Assembly (NCBI RefSeq): GCF_045679555.1
Contig: NC_092087.1
Coordinates: 26,481,367 to 26,545,366 of the forward strand
Reading direction: 5' to 3'
Origin: Salvelinus alpinus
Taxonomy: Eukaryota > Chordata > Actinopteri > Salmoniformes > Salmonidae
Length of the DNA: 64,000 nt
The translations under genes and the position numbers were made by a program. Under the pieces are notes generated by a model, which was not told the origin of the DNA, did no database searches, and saw nothing but the letters and a program-made list of their open reading frames with translations. Positions 1-21,962 of the stretch are shown in pieces (the stretch's first letter is position 1; each line of letters starts with the position of its first letter).

Positions 1-3000
1 CTCCAGCTGTTCCTCTGAACCTCTTTTCTCCTCTCCTCTGAGCTGCCATTTAAACATGCTGTCTGGAATGATGACACGGAAAAGCAGTAGCGGTTCTGGG
101 AGCTGCTCTGGAATTAGTCTGGAATGGGGTTCCTTTCGGATACCACATCAAGCCCACTCAGCTCCATGGCTGTTTCTCAGGAAGACAAGGGTTGTGGATG
201 TGTTGAACACTTCAGAGGAGGTGTTTAAGAGCCTGGATGACACCTTGCCCTATGGCAAACGAACCTGTTAATATTGGGTTAGTTAAATTAATGGCACCAC
301 CACTCAACCCAGCCTCTTGAGATGTCCCTGAGTTGGCAGAGGATTTGTACCAGTATCTCAGAGGATTTGTACCAGTATCTCAGAGGATTTGTACCAGTAT
401 CTCAGAGGATTTGTACCAGTATCTCAGAGGATTTGTACCAGTCCATAGGTGGTTATTAAGAGTTCCACAGTGGTGAATAATACTGAAAACAAAACAATAG
501 GTATCTCTAGTCTAGTAAGAACTTGTCTGTGTGTGGGTCAGTCATTTCTTGGGCGTTAGGTTCACCAGTGGACAGAGTCTTTACGGTTGGTGTGTCTACT
601 GACTGTGCAGTGTGTCAGAGTGTAGCTGTTTAACTTGGCTGTTGCCAGGGTGATGTAGAGGAGCAATGCAATGATTAACACTGTGGTGGTGAATGATTGT
701 TTGCTTACATCACAGTCTCAGGGATTACTGTCCACTCAGATACCTTCCAGTCATTAGAAGCTTCCTGCGGTGTTCTGCTCTGCCCATGGAAGGCTTTATC
801 TGCCCCAGGAGAGGAAAGGCCAGTCTACTTCATTTTCCTACCTTTTACTTTGTGGAGTTTTTTTTAGAAGGCGTTGGTTATGTACTTGACTTGTATTGAA
901 GTCATGTAGATGACCAGTGTAACATGGGGTAGTGTTTCAGGATAGAAATCCCAGTGATGTGCACCTTGTTGTAAATCAGGGGCTTAGGCCCTGGGCATAT
1001 CTCTGCCAATCCTGATGCAGGGAGATCAGATGTTTGGAAGGTGAATCACTGGATGATGGCCCCATACATCTGGAGAGAGACAGGCTCACTGGTCCCATGG
1101 GACTCCAAACCTCGTGCTGCCATGTCCAGTTCAAAGACAATGAGAACAATTGGGTTGGGCCTGTTTGTAAGGCCTCTGTCTGTATCATTTTAAAACAGAG
1201 ACACTCTAACCGGGAATGCAGTGTGAAACACTCTCCACCATGCCCATTGTACACCTCCAGGCTATATTTAAACCCCTATCTCCAAGCCCGTTCTCCATCC
1301 AAAGGCAGAATGAGCCCCTAGCATGAAAAGGAGTGGGAGATGTGTGTGTAATGTTTTTTTCTATTTTATTTGTCATGTTTTTGTACCCTCTGAATCATCT
1401 CTCTGTGTTCTAACGTACATTCAGTATGTTAGTGTGTGTGCATATATGTGCATACTGTAAAATTATTAAGTCACTGGTTCTACTTTTCGATCAAAGTGTT
1501 ACCTGAACTTAACATTTTTAGTTAGCGCAAACTCCAACTTGAGAGAACTTCGGCACAAATTATGTTAACTTAAAATGATGTGTTTGCTCAACTTGACTCA
1601 TATGTTCATTCAACTAGATTTTATTATTTGGGTATCTTCATAAAAAAATGGCTGTGGAACTAGTTACACACAGACGGTGCTTTGACATACAATGTTTTCA
1701 ACTTACATATTTGACCAACATGATTACATTGTGCATGTATACAGTAATGACTATTCAACACGTCCTCACCTGGGATCTTCCTGCTTCGCAACCATGTCTG
1801 TGTCAATTATCAGTTCATCTGACTACTCATTTGATTGACTTATTTCAGCAATTTAAAGGTTTTCTGTATAGTTGTCTAATGTTAGTGGGGCATATTACTC
1901 TGTGTTAATGTTAATCCCTAATCACTATGATAAATAAAATAGTTTTACTTTACTTTTAACAGAACTGAGATTTACTTTGTAAATAGTGCCATACATGCAC
2001 TCAAACGTATTCAGTTGGCCTTGCTGTTATGATTTATGTGGCGGATAGGTGGCTGGTTCGGGTCCATGTTTTGACTTTGTGGGAGATCTTTAAACGTGCC
2101 CTTGGGCAGGGCGTTGACCCTGGTTGCTTCTGTGGGTCGCTCTGAATGGGAGTCTGTTTGATGACTTAATGTAAATGTTGACTGCAAGTAGATTGTATGT
2201 TTTAATATTCAATCAAAATAAAAAATAAACACTTTGATCGAAAAGTTGAGGAAACTAAAAAGACTGGAATCAGTACATTTTATAATAATTAGTTGAAACA
2301 ACTAGATTTTTTGTGTTTACGTACATGTGTCTCCTCTTAATCCCACATCCATTAGTAATGATGGAGAACTGCTGTATTGTAATGAGAGGACTCTGTAGCC
2401 CCAGGCTAGGTGTCCTACTGCTAGGATGGGCTGTTTAATTCTCCCCTCTCCTGTATGGATGGGCTGGTTGTCAGAGAGCTGATGACTTAGTCTGCAAACC
2501 AAGGCCTGGCTCCATGTACTACTTACCGCTCCCATCAATATTCATAGAAGAGATGTCTTGGCATTTCAGTATTCATTCATATGTTGATTTAATATTCATG
2601 CACACTGCTCTGAAGCCAATCGCCTCCAGGAGATCAGGTAGATTGCCCTTGCCCAAGGGTAGTGAAGAAGCAGAGATTTATGTAGTGGTCCCCAGCCATG
2701 CATCACTAGTTTATTTAACCAGTGCTCGACTTGGACAGGTGCTCACCGGAGCTGAGTACCGGCACCTCACATTTCTACTGCTTAAGCTCCTATTCCTTTT
2801 ATAGAACATTAGCTCAAAAGTATTGTGGAGCTCATGCACCTACATGTAAACAATACTGTCACCCAAAATTAATACCAGTACCGATTTCAGTCCAAGCACT
2901 GTAGGTCAAGCACTGTATATTATGTTAATTTGGGGGCAGGTCGAAACACACATGAAACATTCATGGACATTTAGTCAGCTAGCTGTTGCTCTCCTTGTTT

Positions 3001-3465
3001 GTCTTTCAAGCATCCATGTGGGTTTGTATCTTCCTTATATACAATAAGGAGGGGACTTGCATAATCAAGTTCTATTTTAGGGCTTGGCTACACAGACACT
3101 TGTGCGCGAGCGGTGTGGGAGAAAGGACTGAATAACGTGTGTTAATATATTTTGCAACGCTCACGCACGCAACGTGGCCGGTGAGGTTTGCATGTAAGAG
3201 TCTCTCTGTCTCTTTCTTTCCGTCAAAGAAGTCTAAACCCCTGTTCCTTATCCTGTGCTGCCCACCCGGCGTCTGTCTGTGTAAGGGGATGGAGTACCCT
3301 TCCCTGAACCTTAGACATGTCACTAGCCGGATACCACCCGATACTCTACTCTGCACCTTAGAGACTGCTGCCCTATGTACATAGTCATTGGACACTGGTC
3401 ACTTTAATAATGTTTACATAGTGTTTTACCCACTTTATATGTATATATTGTATTCTAGCATATAC
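1..3465. other. Non-coding flank left of the Tc1 relic (probably 5' flank or intron of prickle2)
   Basis: No exon could be supported on either strand. The stretch holds a 22-bp tandem repeat near 338-443, AT-rich unique-looking DNA, and a pair of inverted 20-bp segments (about 1481-1500 and 2229-2250, core TTTTCGATCAAAGTGTT) that could be the ends of a degraded DNA element. Prickle genes usually have several far-upstream exons, so this may be a prickle2 intron, but nothing here proves it. The 71-codon open frame at 56-271 is discussed in the findings as a weak exon candidate. Confidence 0.5.
338..443. repeat. 22-bp tandem repeat, about 4.8 copies
   Basis: The unit AGAGGATTTGTACCAGTATC plus TC is repeated head to tail without visible mismatch until it decays into GTCCATAGG. 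The near-identity of the copies suggests a recent expansion and probable length polymorphism. Confidence 0.9.
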
Positions 3466-5091
3466 TGTATTGCCTTCAGAAAGGATTCAAACCCCTTGAC
3501 TTTCTCCACATTTTGTTGTGTTACTGCCTGAATTTAAAATGTATTACATTTAGATTTTGTGTCAATGGCCTACACACAATACCCCACAATGTCAAAAGGT
3601 AATTTACAAATTAAAAGCTGAAATGTCTTGAGTCAATAAGTAATCAACCCCTTTTATAGCAATCCAAAATAAGTTCAAGAGTAAAAATGTGTTTAACAAG
3701 TCACATAATAAGTTGCATGGACTCACTCTGTGTGCAATAATAATGTTTAACATATGATTTTTCAATTACTACCTCATCTCTGTACCCCACACACAATTAT
3801 CTGTAAGTTCCCTCAGTCGAGCAGTGAACACAGATTCAATCACAATCACAAAGACCAGGAAGATTTTCCAATGCCTTTCAAAAGGGCACCTATTGGTAGA
3901 TTGGTACAAGTAAAACAAATCTGACATTGAATATCCCTTTGAGCATGGTGAAGTTATTAATTATACTTTGGATGGTGTATCAATGTTCCCAGTCACTACA
4001 AAGATACAGGCATCCTTCCTAACTCAGTTGACGGAGAGGAAGGACACCTCTCAGGGATTTCACCATTAGGCCAATGGTGACTTTAAAACAGATACAGAGT
4101 TTAATGGCTGTAATAGGAGAAAACTGAGGATGGATCAACATTGTAGTGACTCCACAAAACTAACCTAAATGACAGAGTGAATGGAAGAAAGCATTTACAG
4201 AATAAAAATATTCCAAAACTTACATCCTGTTTGCAACAAAGAACTAAAGTAATAGTGCAAAAAAATGTGACAAAGCAATACGCTTTTTGTCCTGAATACA
4301 AAGTGTTATGTTTGTGGCAATTCCAATACAGCACATTACTGAGTACCACTTTCCATATTTTCAAGCATAGTGATGGCTGCATGATGTTATGGGTATGCTT
4401 GTAATCGACTTAAAAAATTAACGGAATGGAGCTAAGCACAGGCAAAATCCTAGAGGATAACATGGTTCAGTCTGCTTTCCACCAGACACTGGGAGATGAA
4501 TTCACCTTTCAACAGGACAATAACCTAAAACACAAAGCCAAATATACACTGGAGTTGCTTACCAAAAAGACAGTGAATGTTCCTTAGTGGCCGAGTTAGT
4601 TTTTACTTAAATCTACTTGAAAATCTATGGAAATACCTGAAAATGGTTGTCTAGCAATAATCAGGAACTCATTTGACAGCGCTTGAAGAATTTGAAAAGA
4701 AAAATGGGAAAAAGTTGCACAATCTAGGTGTGGAAAGCTCTTAGAGACTCACCCAGAAGGTGTCACAGCTGTAATCGCTGCCAAAGGTATTGACTCGGGG
4801 GTGTGAATACCTATGTAAATGTGGTATTCCTGTATTTAATTTTAAATACATTTGCACAAATTTCTACAAATGTTTCCACTTTGTCATTACGGGTTATTAT
4901 CTGTAGATGGGTGAGAACTTAATGTTTTGAATCAAAAAAAATTATTTCACCTTTATTTAACCAGGTAGGCTAGTTGAGAACAAGTTCTCATTTGCAACTG
5001 CGACCTGGCCAAGATAAAGCATTTTGAATTCAGGCTGTAACACAACAAAATGTGGAATAAGTCAAGGGATATGAATACTTTTTGAAGGCTG
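3466..5091 (+). mobile_element. Degenerate Tc1/mariner element
   Basis: The ends are imperfect inverted repeats. The left reads GCCTTCAGAAAGGATTCAAA and the right, on the other strand, CAGCCTTCAAAAAGTATTC; both continue into a shared CACATTTTGTTGTGTTAC block at about 3510 and 5040. A TA follows the right end. The body reads as a heavily mutated transposase in + orientation without a long open frame. About 80 bp of another dispersed repeat (TTTAACCAGGTAGGCTAG) sits inside near 4941-5017. The element is dead and old. Confidence 0.8.
4938..5017. repeat. Fragment of a dispersed repeat inside the Tc1 relic
   Basis: It shares TTTATTTAACCAGGTAGG and AGTTGAGAACAAGTTCTCAT with the larger copy at about 14012-14445. 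It interrupts the right arm of the Tc1 relic, so it arrived later. The repeat class is not certain. Confidence 0.75.
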
Positions 5092-5484
5092 TAACTACTG
5101 CTGTACACCTTTTCTATTCACATGCTGTCGCTATACACCAGTGGAGGCTCCTCAGAGGAGGTAGGGAAAGACCATCCTCTTAAGTGAATTTCATAAAAAT
5201 TAAAATAGTGAAACAAAGTTATAATTTTTAGATAAAACTATACTAAATATATTCACATGTCGCCAAATGATTGATTAAAACACACTGTTTTGCAATGAAA
5301 GTCTACAGTAGCTTCAACAGCGCTCTCTGGGGTAGAACCATGGAGTAGCCGGAGGACAGCTAGCTTCCGTCCTCCTCTGGATACATTGACTTCAATACAA
5401 AACCTAGGAGGCTCACGGTTCTTGCCCCCTTCCATAGACTTACACAGGAGTCATGACAACTTCAGGAGGACATCCTCCAACCTA

Positions 5485-6448
5485 TCAGAGCTCTTGCAGT
5501 ATGAACTGAGAGCGAGAGAGAGAGAGAGATTTACATGCACTCAATTCGTATTTGGTAGCATTGCCTTTAAATTGTTTAACTTGGATCAAATGTTTCGGGT
5601 AGCCTTCCACAAGCTTCCCACAATAAGTTGGGTGAATTTTGGCCCATTCCTCCTGACAGAGCTGGTGTAACTGAGTCAGGTTTGTAGGCCTCCTTGCTTG
5701 CACATGATTTTTCAGGACTTTGTAATGGCCACTCCAATACCTTGACTTTGTTGTCCTTAAGCCATTTTGCCACAACTTTGAAAGTATGCTTGGGGTCATT
5801 GTCCATTTGGAAGACCCATTTATGACCAAGCTTTAACTTCCTGACCGATATATCCACAATTTTCATTCCTCATGATTTCATTCCTCATGAGGCCATCTAT
5901 TTTGTGAAGTGCACCAGTCCCCCTTGCAGCAAAGCACCCCCACAACATGATGCTGCCACCCCCGTGCTTCACGGTTGGGATGGTGTTCTTCGGCTTGCAA
6001 GCCTCCCCCTTTTTCCTCCAAACATAACGATGGTCATTATGGCCAAACAATTCTATTTTTATTTCATCAGACCAGAGGAGATTTCTCCAAAAAGTACGAT
6101 CTTTGTCCCCATGTGCAGTTGCAAACCGTAGTCTGGCTTTTTTCTGGTGGTTTTGGAGCAGTGGCTTCTTCCTTGCTGAGCGGCCTTTCAGGTTATGTCC
6201 ATATTTGACTCGTTTTACTTTGGATATAGATACTTCTGTACCTGTTTCCTCCAGCATCTTCACAATGTCCTTTGCTGTTGTTCTGGGATTGATTTGCACT
6301 TTTTGCACCAAAGTACGTTCATCTCTAGGAGACAGAATGTGTCTCCTTCCTGAGCAGTATGACGGCTGGTCCCATGGTGTTTATACTTGCGTACTATTGT
6401 TTGTACAGATGAACGTGGTACCTTCAGGCGTTTGGAAATTTCTCCCAA
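5485..6448 (-). pseudogene. Broken Tc1 transposase (Sleeping Beauty type)
   Basis: This DD(34)E cut-and-paste transposase is split over at least three frames. The HTH segment (GEISKRLKVPRSSVQTIV) is followed by a scrambled stretch. The RNase-H-like core keeps the first aspartate (WSDE) and the second (DNDPKHT). The segment that should carry the third catalytic acid (family motif [11 protein letters not shown]) is deleted, since the frames go from WPLQSPEKS straight to [11 protein letters not shown]. Frameshifts near 5830 and 6310 and loss of the third acid make it non-functional. The gene terminates near 5530 with GNATKY. Confidence 0.85.
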
Positions 6449-7252
6449 GGATGAACCAGACTTGTGGGGGTCTACAATTTTCTGAGGTCTTGGCTGATTT
6501 CTTTTGATTTTCCCATGATGTCAAGCAGAGGCACTGAGTTTGAAGGTATGTTTCACGCCCTGCTGGCCATAGAGAGGCTTTTGTTCTCTATTTTGGTTAG
6601 GCCAGGGTGTGACTAGGGTGGGCATTCTAGTTTCTTTATTTCTATGTTTTCTATTTCTTTGTTTTTGGCCGAGTGTGTTTCCCAATCAGAGGCAGCTGTC
6701 TATCGTTGTCTCTGATTGGGAATCATACTTAGGCAGCCTTTTTCCCACCTGTGTTTTGTGGGTAGTTAGTTTCTGTTTAGTGTCTGCACCTGACAGAACT
6801 GTTTCGGTTTTTCACTTTGTTGTTTTGTTCGAGTGTTTTTGTGAAATAAAAAATCATGAACACTTACCACGCTGCGCTTTTGTCCATGCCTTCCGACGAG
6901 AGACGTTACAGTATGCCTTGAAATACATACACAGGTACACCTCCAATTGACTCAAATGATGTCAGTTAGCCTATTAGTAGCTTCTAAAGCCATGGCATAA
7001 TTTTCTGGAATTTGCCAAGCTGTTTAAAGGCACAGTCAACTTAGTGTATGCAAACTTCTGACCCACTGGAATTGTGATACAGTGAAATAATCTGTCTGTA
7101 AACAATTGTTGTAAAATGACTTGTGTCATGCACAAAGTAGATGTCCTAACCTACTTGCCAAAACTATAGTTTGTTAAAAAGAAATTTGTGTAGTGGTTGA
7201 AAAACGAGTTTTAATGACTCCAACCTAAGTGTATGTAAACTTCCGACTTCAA
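5530..7252 (-). mobile_element. Sleeping Beauty-type Tc1 relic, left inverted repeat lost
   Basis: The right end has both direct repeats of the salmonid IR/DR structure: an outer AAGTGTATGTAAACTTCCGA ending at about 7252 and an inner TATGCAAACTTCTGACCCAC near 7045. On the left only the inner repeat region is recognisable (TTTACATGCACTCAATT, about 5530), directly abutting a GA-rich run, so the left inverted repeat is missing. The transposase reads right to left in pieces: an N-terminal HTH (6260-6448), a catalytic block with [11 protein letters not shown] and [11 protein letters not shown] (5820-6311) and a distal part with DNDPKHT (about 5790). It is a fossil of the lineage from which Sleeping Beauty was reconstructed. 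Confidence 0.9.
6549..6910. mobile_element. Probable solo LTR inserted in the Sleeping Beauty-type relic
   Basis: A 362-bp segment interrupts the conserved relic sequence between GAAGGTA and GTATGCCTTG. It begins TGTTTCACGCC and ends GACGTTACA, the TG...CA ends of LTRs, with GTA on both sides as part of a short target duplication. It contains AAATAAAAAATCATGAAC, a plausible poly(A) signal, near 6845. No internal retroviral genes are present. The interruption is clear; the LTR identity rests on end structure only and could be another short repeat type. Confidence 0.45.
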
Positions 7253-7465
7253 CTGTATGTTCTGAGCAAGGAACTTAAACATTAGCTTTTTTACATGGCA
7301 CATATTGCACATTTACTTTCTTCTCCAACACTGTGTTTTTGCATTATTTAAACCAAATTAAACATGTTTCATTATTTATTTCAGACTAAATAGATGAAAT
7401 AGATATTTATATATTATATTAATTTAAAATAAAGTGTTCATTCAGTATTGTTGTAATTGTCATTA

Positions 7466-7531
7466 TTACAAATATATATATATATGTATATATAAAAATA
7501 TATATATATATATATACATATATATATAAAT
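7466..7531. repeat. TA-rich microsatellite
   Basis: Runs of ATATAT broken by occasional G, C or AAAAA. Low-complexity sequence in the right part of the hAT element. Confidence 0.9.
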
Positions 7532-8359
7532 CGGCCGAATTTAATCAGTATCAGCTTTTTTTGGTCCTCCAATAATCGGTATCGGCATTGAAAAATCATA
7601 ATCGGTCGACCTCTAGTTACAACGATGTTGACTGTGTGTAGCAGATAGTTATGGTATGAAGGTTTGGCTTGTTGTTTTTTTGCCTGGTCACAGACAGCTG
7701 TTGTATTGTGCACTGAAGTACGCAAGCAAAGGGAAAAGGTGAGAGGATAAGAAGGAATTATACAACAAGAAAATGATTGTGCTGTTTCTATGTGGCTGCT
7801 ATGAAAGTGAACTGTGTTTGTGGTGATCAAGGGTGTATTCCTTCCGCCGATTCTGTAGAAAAATTATTCTTAAATGGAACGAAGGGGATAAACATACCTG
7901 AATTTGTCCAATAGAAACTCTCATTTGCAACCGTTGGACTAATTACACCCTAGATTAGCTAGATGCAGGCAATAGTGTGCAAGGTGTTATTGAATGTGTC
8001 ACTGTCTGTCACCTTGATTACAAAAAAATGTATCTTGATTTGTGCACCTACGTTGTAAACTTTCATTTGTAGGCTTGGCTATAGCAACATCATGGTGGGA
8101 ATAGGAAAATGTTTAGTATCATGTTGTAGCTTAAACCTATCGATGTTACATTGAACAGGGTGAATGGAATATGAATGACAGTCATCCAATATGCTGTAGT
8201 AGAAAAAAGGCCATGTTCATTAAAAATCGTCCTCCCTCATCTTAAACGGTACCGACCGCCACTGCTATACACCATTTACAAACATTTATATTCCAGACTC
8301 TGTTCCAGAAGCTAATTTCCTGCAATTCTATCCATTTTGCCATGGTGTTTTGTACTGTG

Positions 8360-8795
8360 TATTTAAATATGTCGAAATAATTATTGACATTACTCGTTCT
8401 AATATTTCTACTATTTTAGTTACACCGTTTATATACACCGTTTATACACACCGCATATTTATTTATATACTGGATTCTTGACATAGCTCACTCTAATATA
8501 TCTACTCCTGTACATATCATTCTTAGTATATCTTGTGTAGGTTCATCTGGTGTATATACGTATAGACTGCATTTGGATTACTGTTACAGTGCTATTTGGC
8601 TTGTTAATTGGATTAGTTACGACATTTCTTGATAAAAAATAATTCTTCATTTTCTTTTGTGTGTGTGTGATTATTTGTGTAATTATTTGACATTTTACTG
8701 CATTGTTAGGAGCTAGTAACATAAGCATTTCCCTGCACCCGCTTTAACATCTGCTAAACTGTGTACGTGACCAATAAACTTTTGATTTGTTTTTG
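8360..8795 (+). mobile_element. 3' tail of a LINE or related retroposon
   Basis: The segment ends TAACATCTGCTAAACTGTGT then ACGTGACCAATAAACTTTTGATTTG, a type of tail seen at the 3' end of fish LINEs. A related tail (GTGACAAATAACATTTGATTTG) ends the LINE at 31535-33938. No reverse-transcriptase sequence precedes it, so this is a 5'-truncated copy. Confidence 0.55.
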
Positions 8796-8892
8796 ATTGG
8801 CTTCCTGAGGGGCAGCAGAAGTCAGTGGATATGACCCGCGGGCCTCCCTCTGTGTCCAATGGTTACAGGGTCTGCTGCCTGGACAGAGTTTC

Positions 8893-8894
<2 letters not shown>

Positions 8895-8986
<92 letters not shown>
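8895..8986. repeat. (TG)n microsatellite, about 46 repeats
   Basis: An uninterrupted TG dinucleotide run of 92 bp. Length is expected to be polymorphic and may be mis-assembled. Confidence 0.98.
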
Positions 8987-8987
<1 letters not shown>

Positions 8988-9693
8988 CCTAGTTCACAAC
9001 TTTAGTTTATTCTGTTTTAAAGGGTGAGGGTGAAAAAAGGCTCTAGTCACATGTACTATACCTAAATTGGAATGGACATAAAAACGGAAGCGCCACACTC
9101 TTACAAACATTTGCAATCCTTGTTCTGTATGCGAACAAACGTATACCTTGTGTGGGTGTGTTAATCTGTTGCATGGTTCTTGATTAATGAGAACAGATTT
9201 TTATCCTGTCTGAGCATCTGAAACCGCTTGAAGCTAACCTTGTAAAGACAGGAGGGGAAATGTGTATTTACAGTACTGCTTTCCATCACTGTCAGTATCT
9301 CGGCGAATCATTTCCCTAACCAGTTTGTCATTATGTCCTCACTGGCGTTACCTAGAGGATTGTGGGAGCTAGAATGTCTCTGAGATCCTACTCTCTCGGT
9401 AAAACATGTGAACCCTGGCCATTGAACTGGGTGGAGTTTAGATTTCACATGCTTCATTGCCATGGAGATTAGATTTCACATGCTTTGTTACTTTGCAATG
9501 GAAACCCCTCAAAACAAAGATGGACATCGAGAGAGATCTGAACTCAACCCACATTTTGCCATACGTACAAGTCCTGGTTGGTTGCTGACAGTGTTTTATA
9601 TTACTAAGCTTTGACTATGGATAACAGTTTCTCACTTTTATTCTTCCTGAAGAAAAGACATGCCCACTCAATGTTAGCTTTGGTATCTTATCA

Positions 9694-20659
<10,966 letters not shown>

Positions 20660-21250
20660 CATTCGCCACATGGCAAGAGTCAAGAGAATGTGCCCTCCCT
20701 CCCCAGTATACACTAACATAGTTCATCTGTTCAGAAAAGAGAACAGCCGCTCCTCTGAAGTTGGGTATTGTGAGGTTGACAATGTTTGATTTGCAGTTGG
20801 GTAACCGTTGACAGCATGTTTTGCATGTTTATCCATTTAATGTTTCAGAACAAGTTATCCTGAGTACTGATTATATTTCTCTGACTCTCACTCTGCGTTC
20901 TGCTTGTCTGTCACCATGTTTATCAAAGACCATGTGCAATCGTAATAATAATGTAATTTCCATTCAGCAACAGTAAGGTACAGTCAGTTTAGTAAGGTCC
21001 AGCTATTTCATGCAATGTGATTTAGGTGTATACCATTATACTCAAGTTTATAGACTGTATATAACTAAATTAATTAATTCACTAAATTAAGGAAGTAATG
21101 TAAATACTATGTAAATGATGTACCACATATTTTTATATTTTGTATAGAATCGTTTATGTATTGAATATCTATAATGTAGAAATAGAAACCGCATGCCTGT
21201 TAATGTACTGATGTTGTCCTGCATTGGAATAAAATAGCATTTCAGAGAGA
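20660..21250 (+). other. prickle2: Proposed prickle2 3' UTR
   Basis: AT-rich sequence following the TAA stop at 20659 up to a canonical poly(A) signal at 21228-21233. No repeat was recognised in it, in contrast to the DNA beyond 21.3 kb. Confidence 0.6.
21228..21233 (+). promoter_or_regulatory. prickle2: Poly(A) signal AATAAA, prickle2
   Basis: AATAAA about 570 bp after the stop codon, the first canonical hexamer seen downstream. Earlier variant signals cannot be ruled out. Confidence 0.6.
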
Positions 21251-21962
21251 GATTGACAGGTGTCTGTTCCCTCACTGGAGACTGGTGGGTTCATGTGAAG
21301 CTATGTCTACCACTGAACAGTCACGCTCACCATCTGCTCAATGCTAAAATGAATGAGAACATGGCAAAAGCACACCTCTCCGTAAATGTCATTACCCCCA
21401 TGAGGTCATGAGTCAAGTGTTACAAATATTGTGATTAATGGGCCTTTGCGGCACTGTTTGCAACCAGATGTCTGTGAGCTCTAGCTGAGCTAATCATAAA
21501 CCCAGATAAGTTATGTGCTGCTGATACAGCTCCATGGATTAACACATTAAAAGCTATGCTGATGGGATTCATATGGTCTTCACTGAAGCGCAGTTTGTAA
21601 CACAAGCTATCTCCTCAATTAATACAACCTTTACATCCAAAATGACAGGAGTAGTTTACTTCTCTCTTGTCGTTTAATTCTCCCGTTTTCTACATTTACA
21701 CTTAGAAAAGAGATCCAGGTTAAGTTTGTGTTTGAAAGGTGAAGTAGCAAGGCAATAAATTGGATTGTGTCAGTGTGGTCAGAGGATTACGCTAGCTAGG
21801 TCTCGGGCCCTCGTAATCTGTGTCCACTCCACACCCTCCCATCTGCTGCAGGTCTCAAAACTATAGGTATTTAACTACACTCTCTAGATTAAAAGTGATT
21901 AAAGACCAATGCTACTGACATGTTGGGAGCATTAGTATGTGTTTATGTAGGTTCCTTTAGAG

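Larger units (their letters stand above)
5139..8264. mobile_element. Non-autonomous hAT-type element with nested insertions
   Basis: The ends are CAGTGGAGGCTCC on the left and, on the opposite strand, CAGTGGCGGTCGG on the right. Both are flanked by the identical 8-bp sequence CTATACAC (5131-5138 and 8265-8272), the target-duplication length of hAT elements. The element's own sequence (5139 to about 5520 and 7256-8264) has no recognisable transposase, so it was probably mobilised in trans. A Sleeping Beauty-type Tc1 relic occupies the middle and itself carries a probable solo LTR. Retained TSDs show the whole assembly is one nested insertion. Confidence 0.8.

Noticed and set aside
338..443. 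Regular direct repeats that might suggest a CRISPR-like array (also 42645-42878)
   Set aside because: The copies are contiguous, without unique spacers, and the genome is a vertebrate; they are minisatellites.
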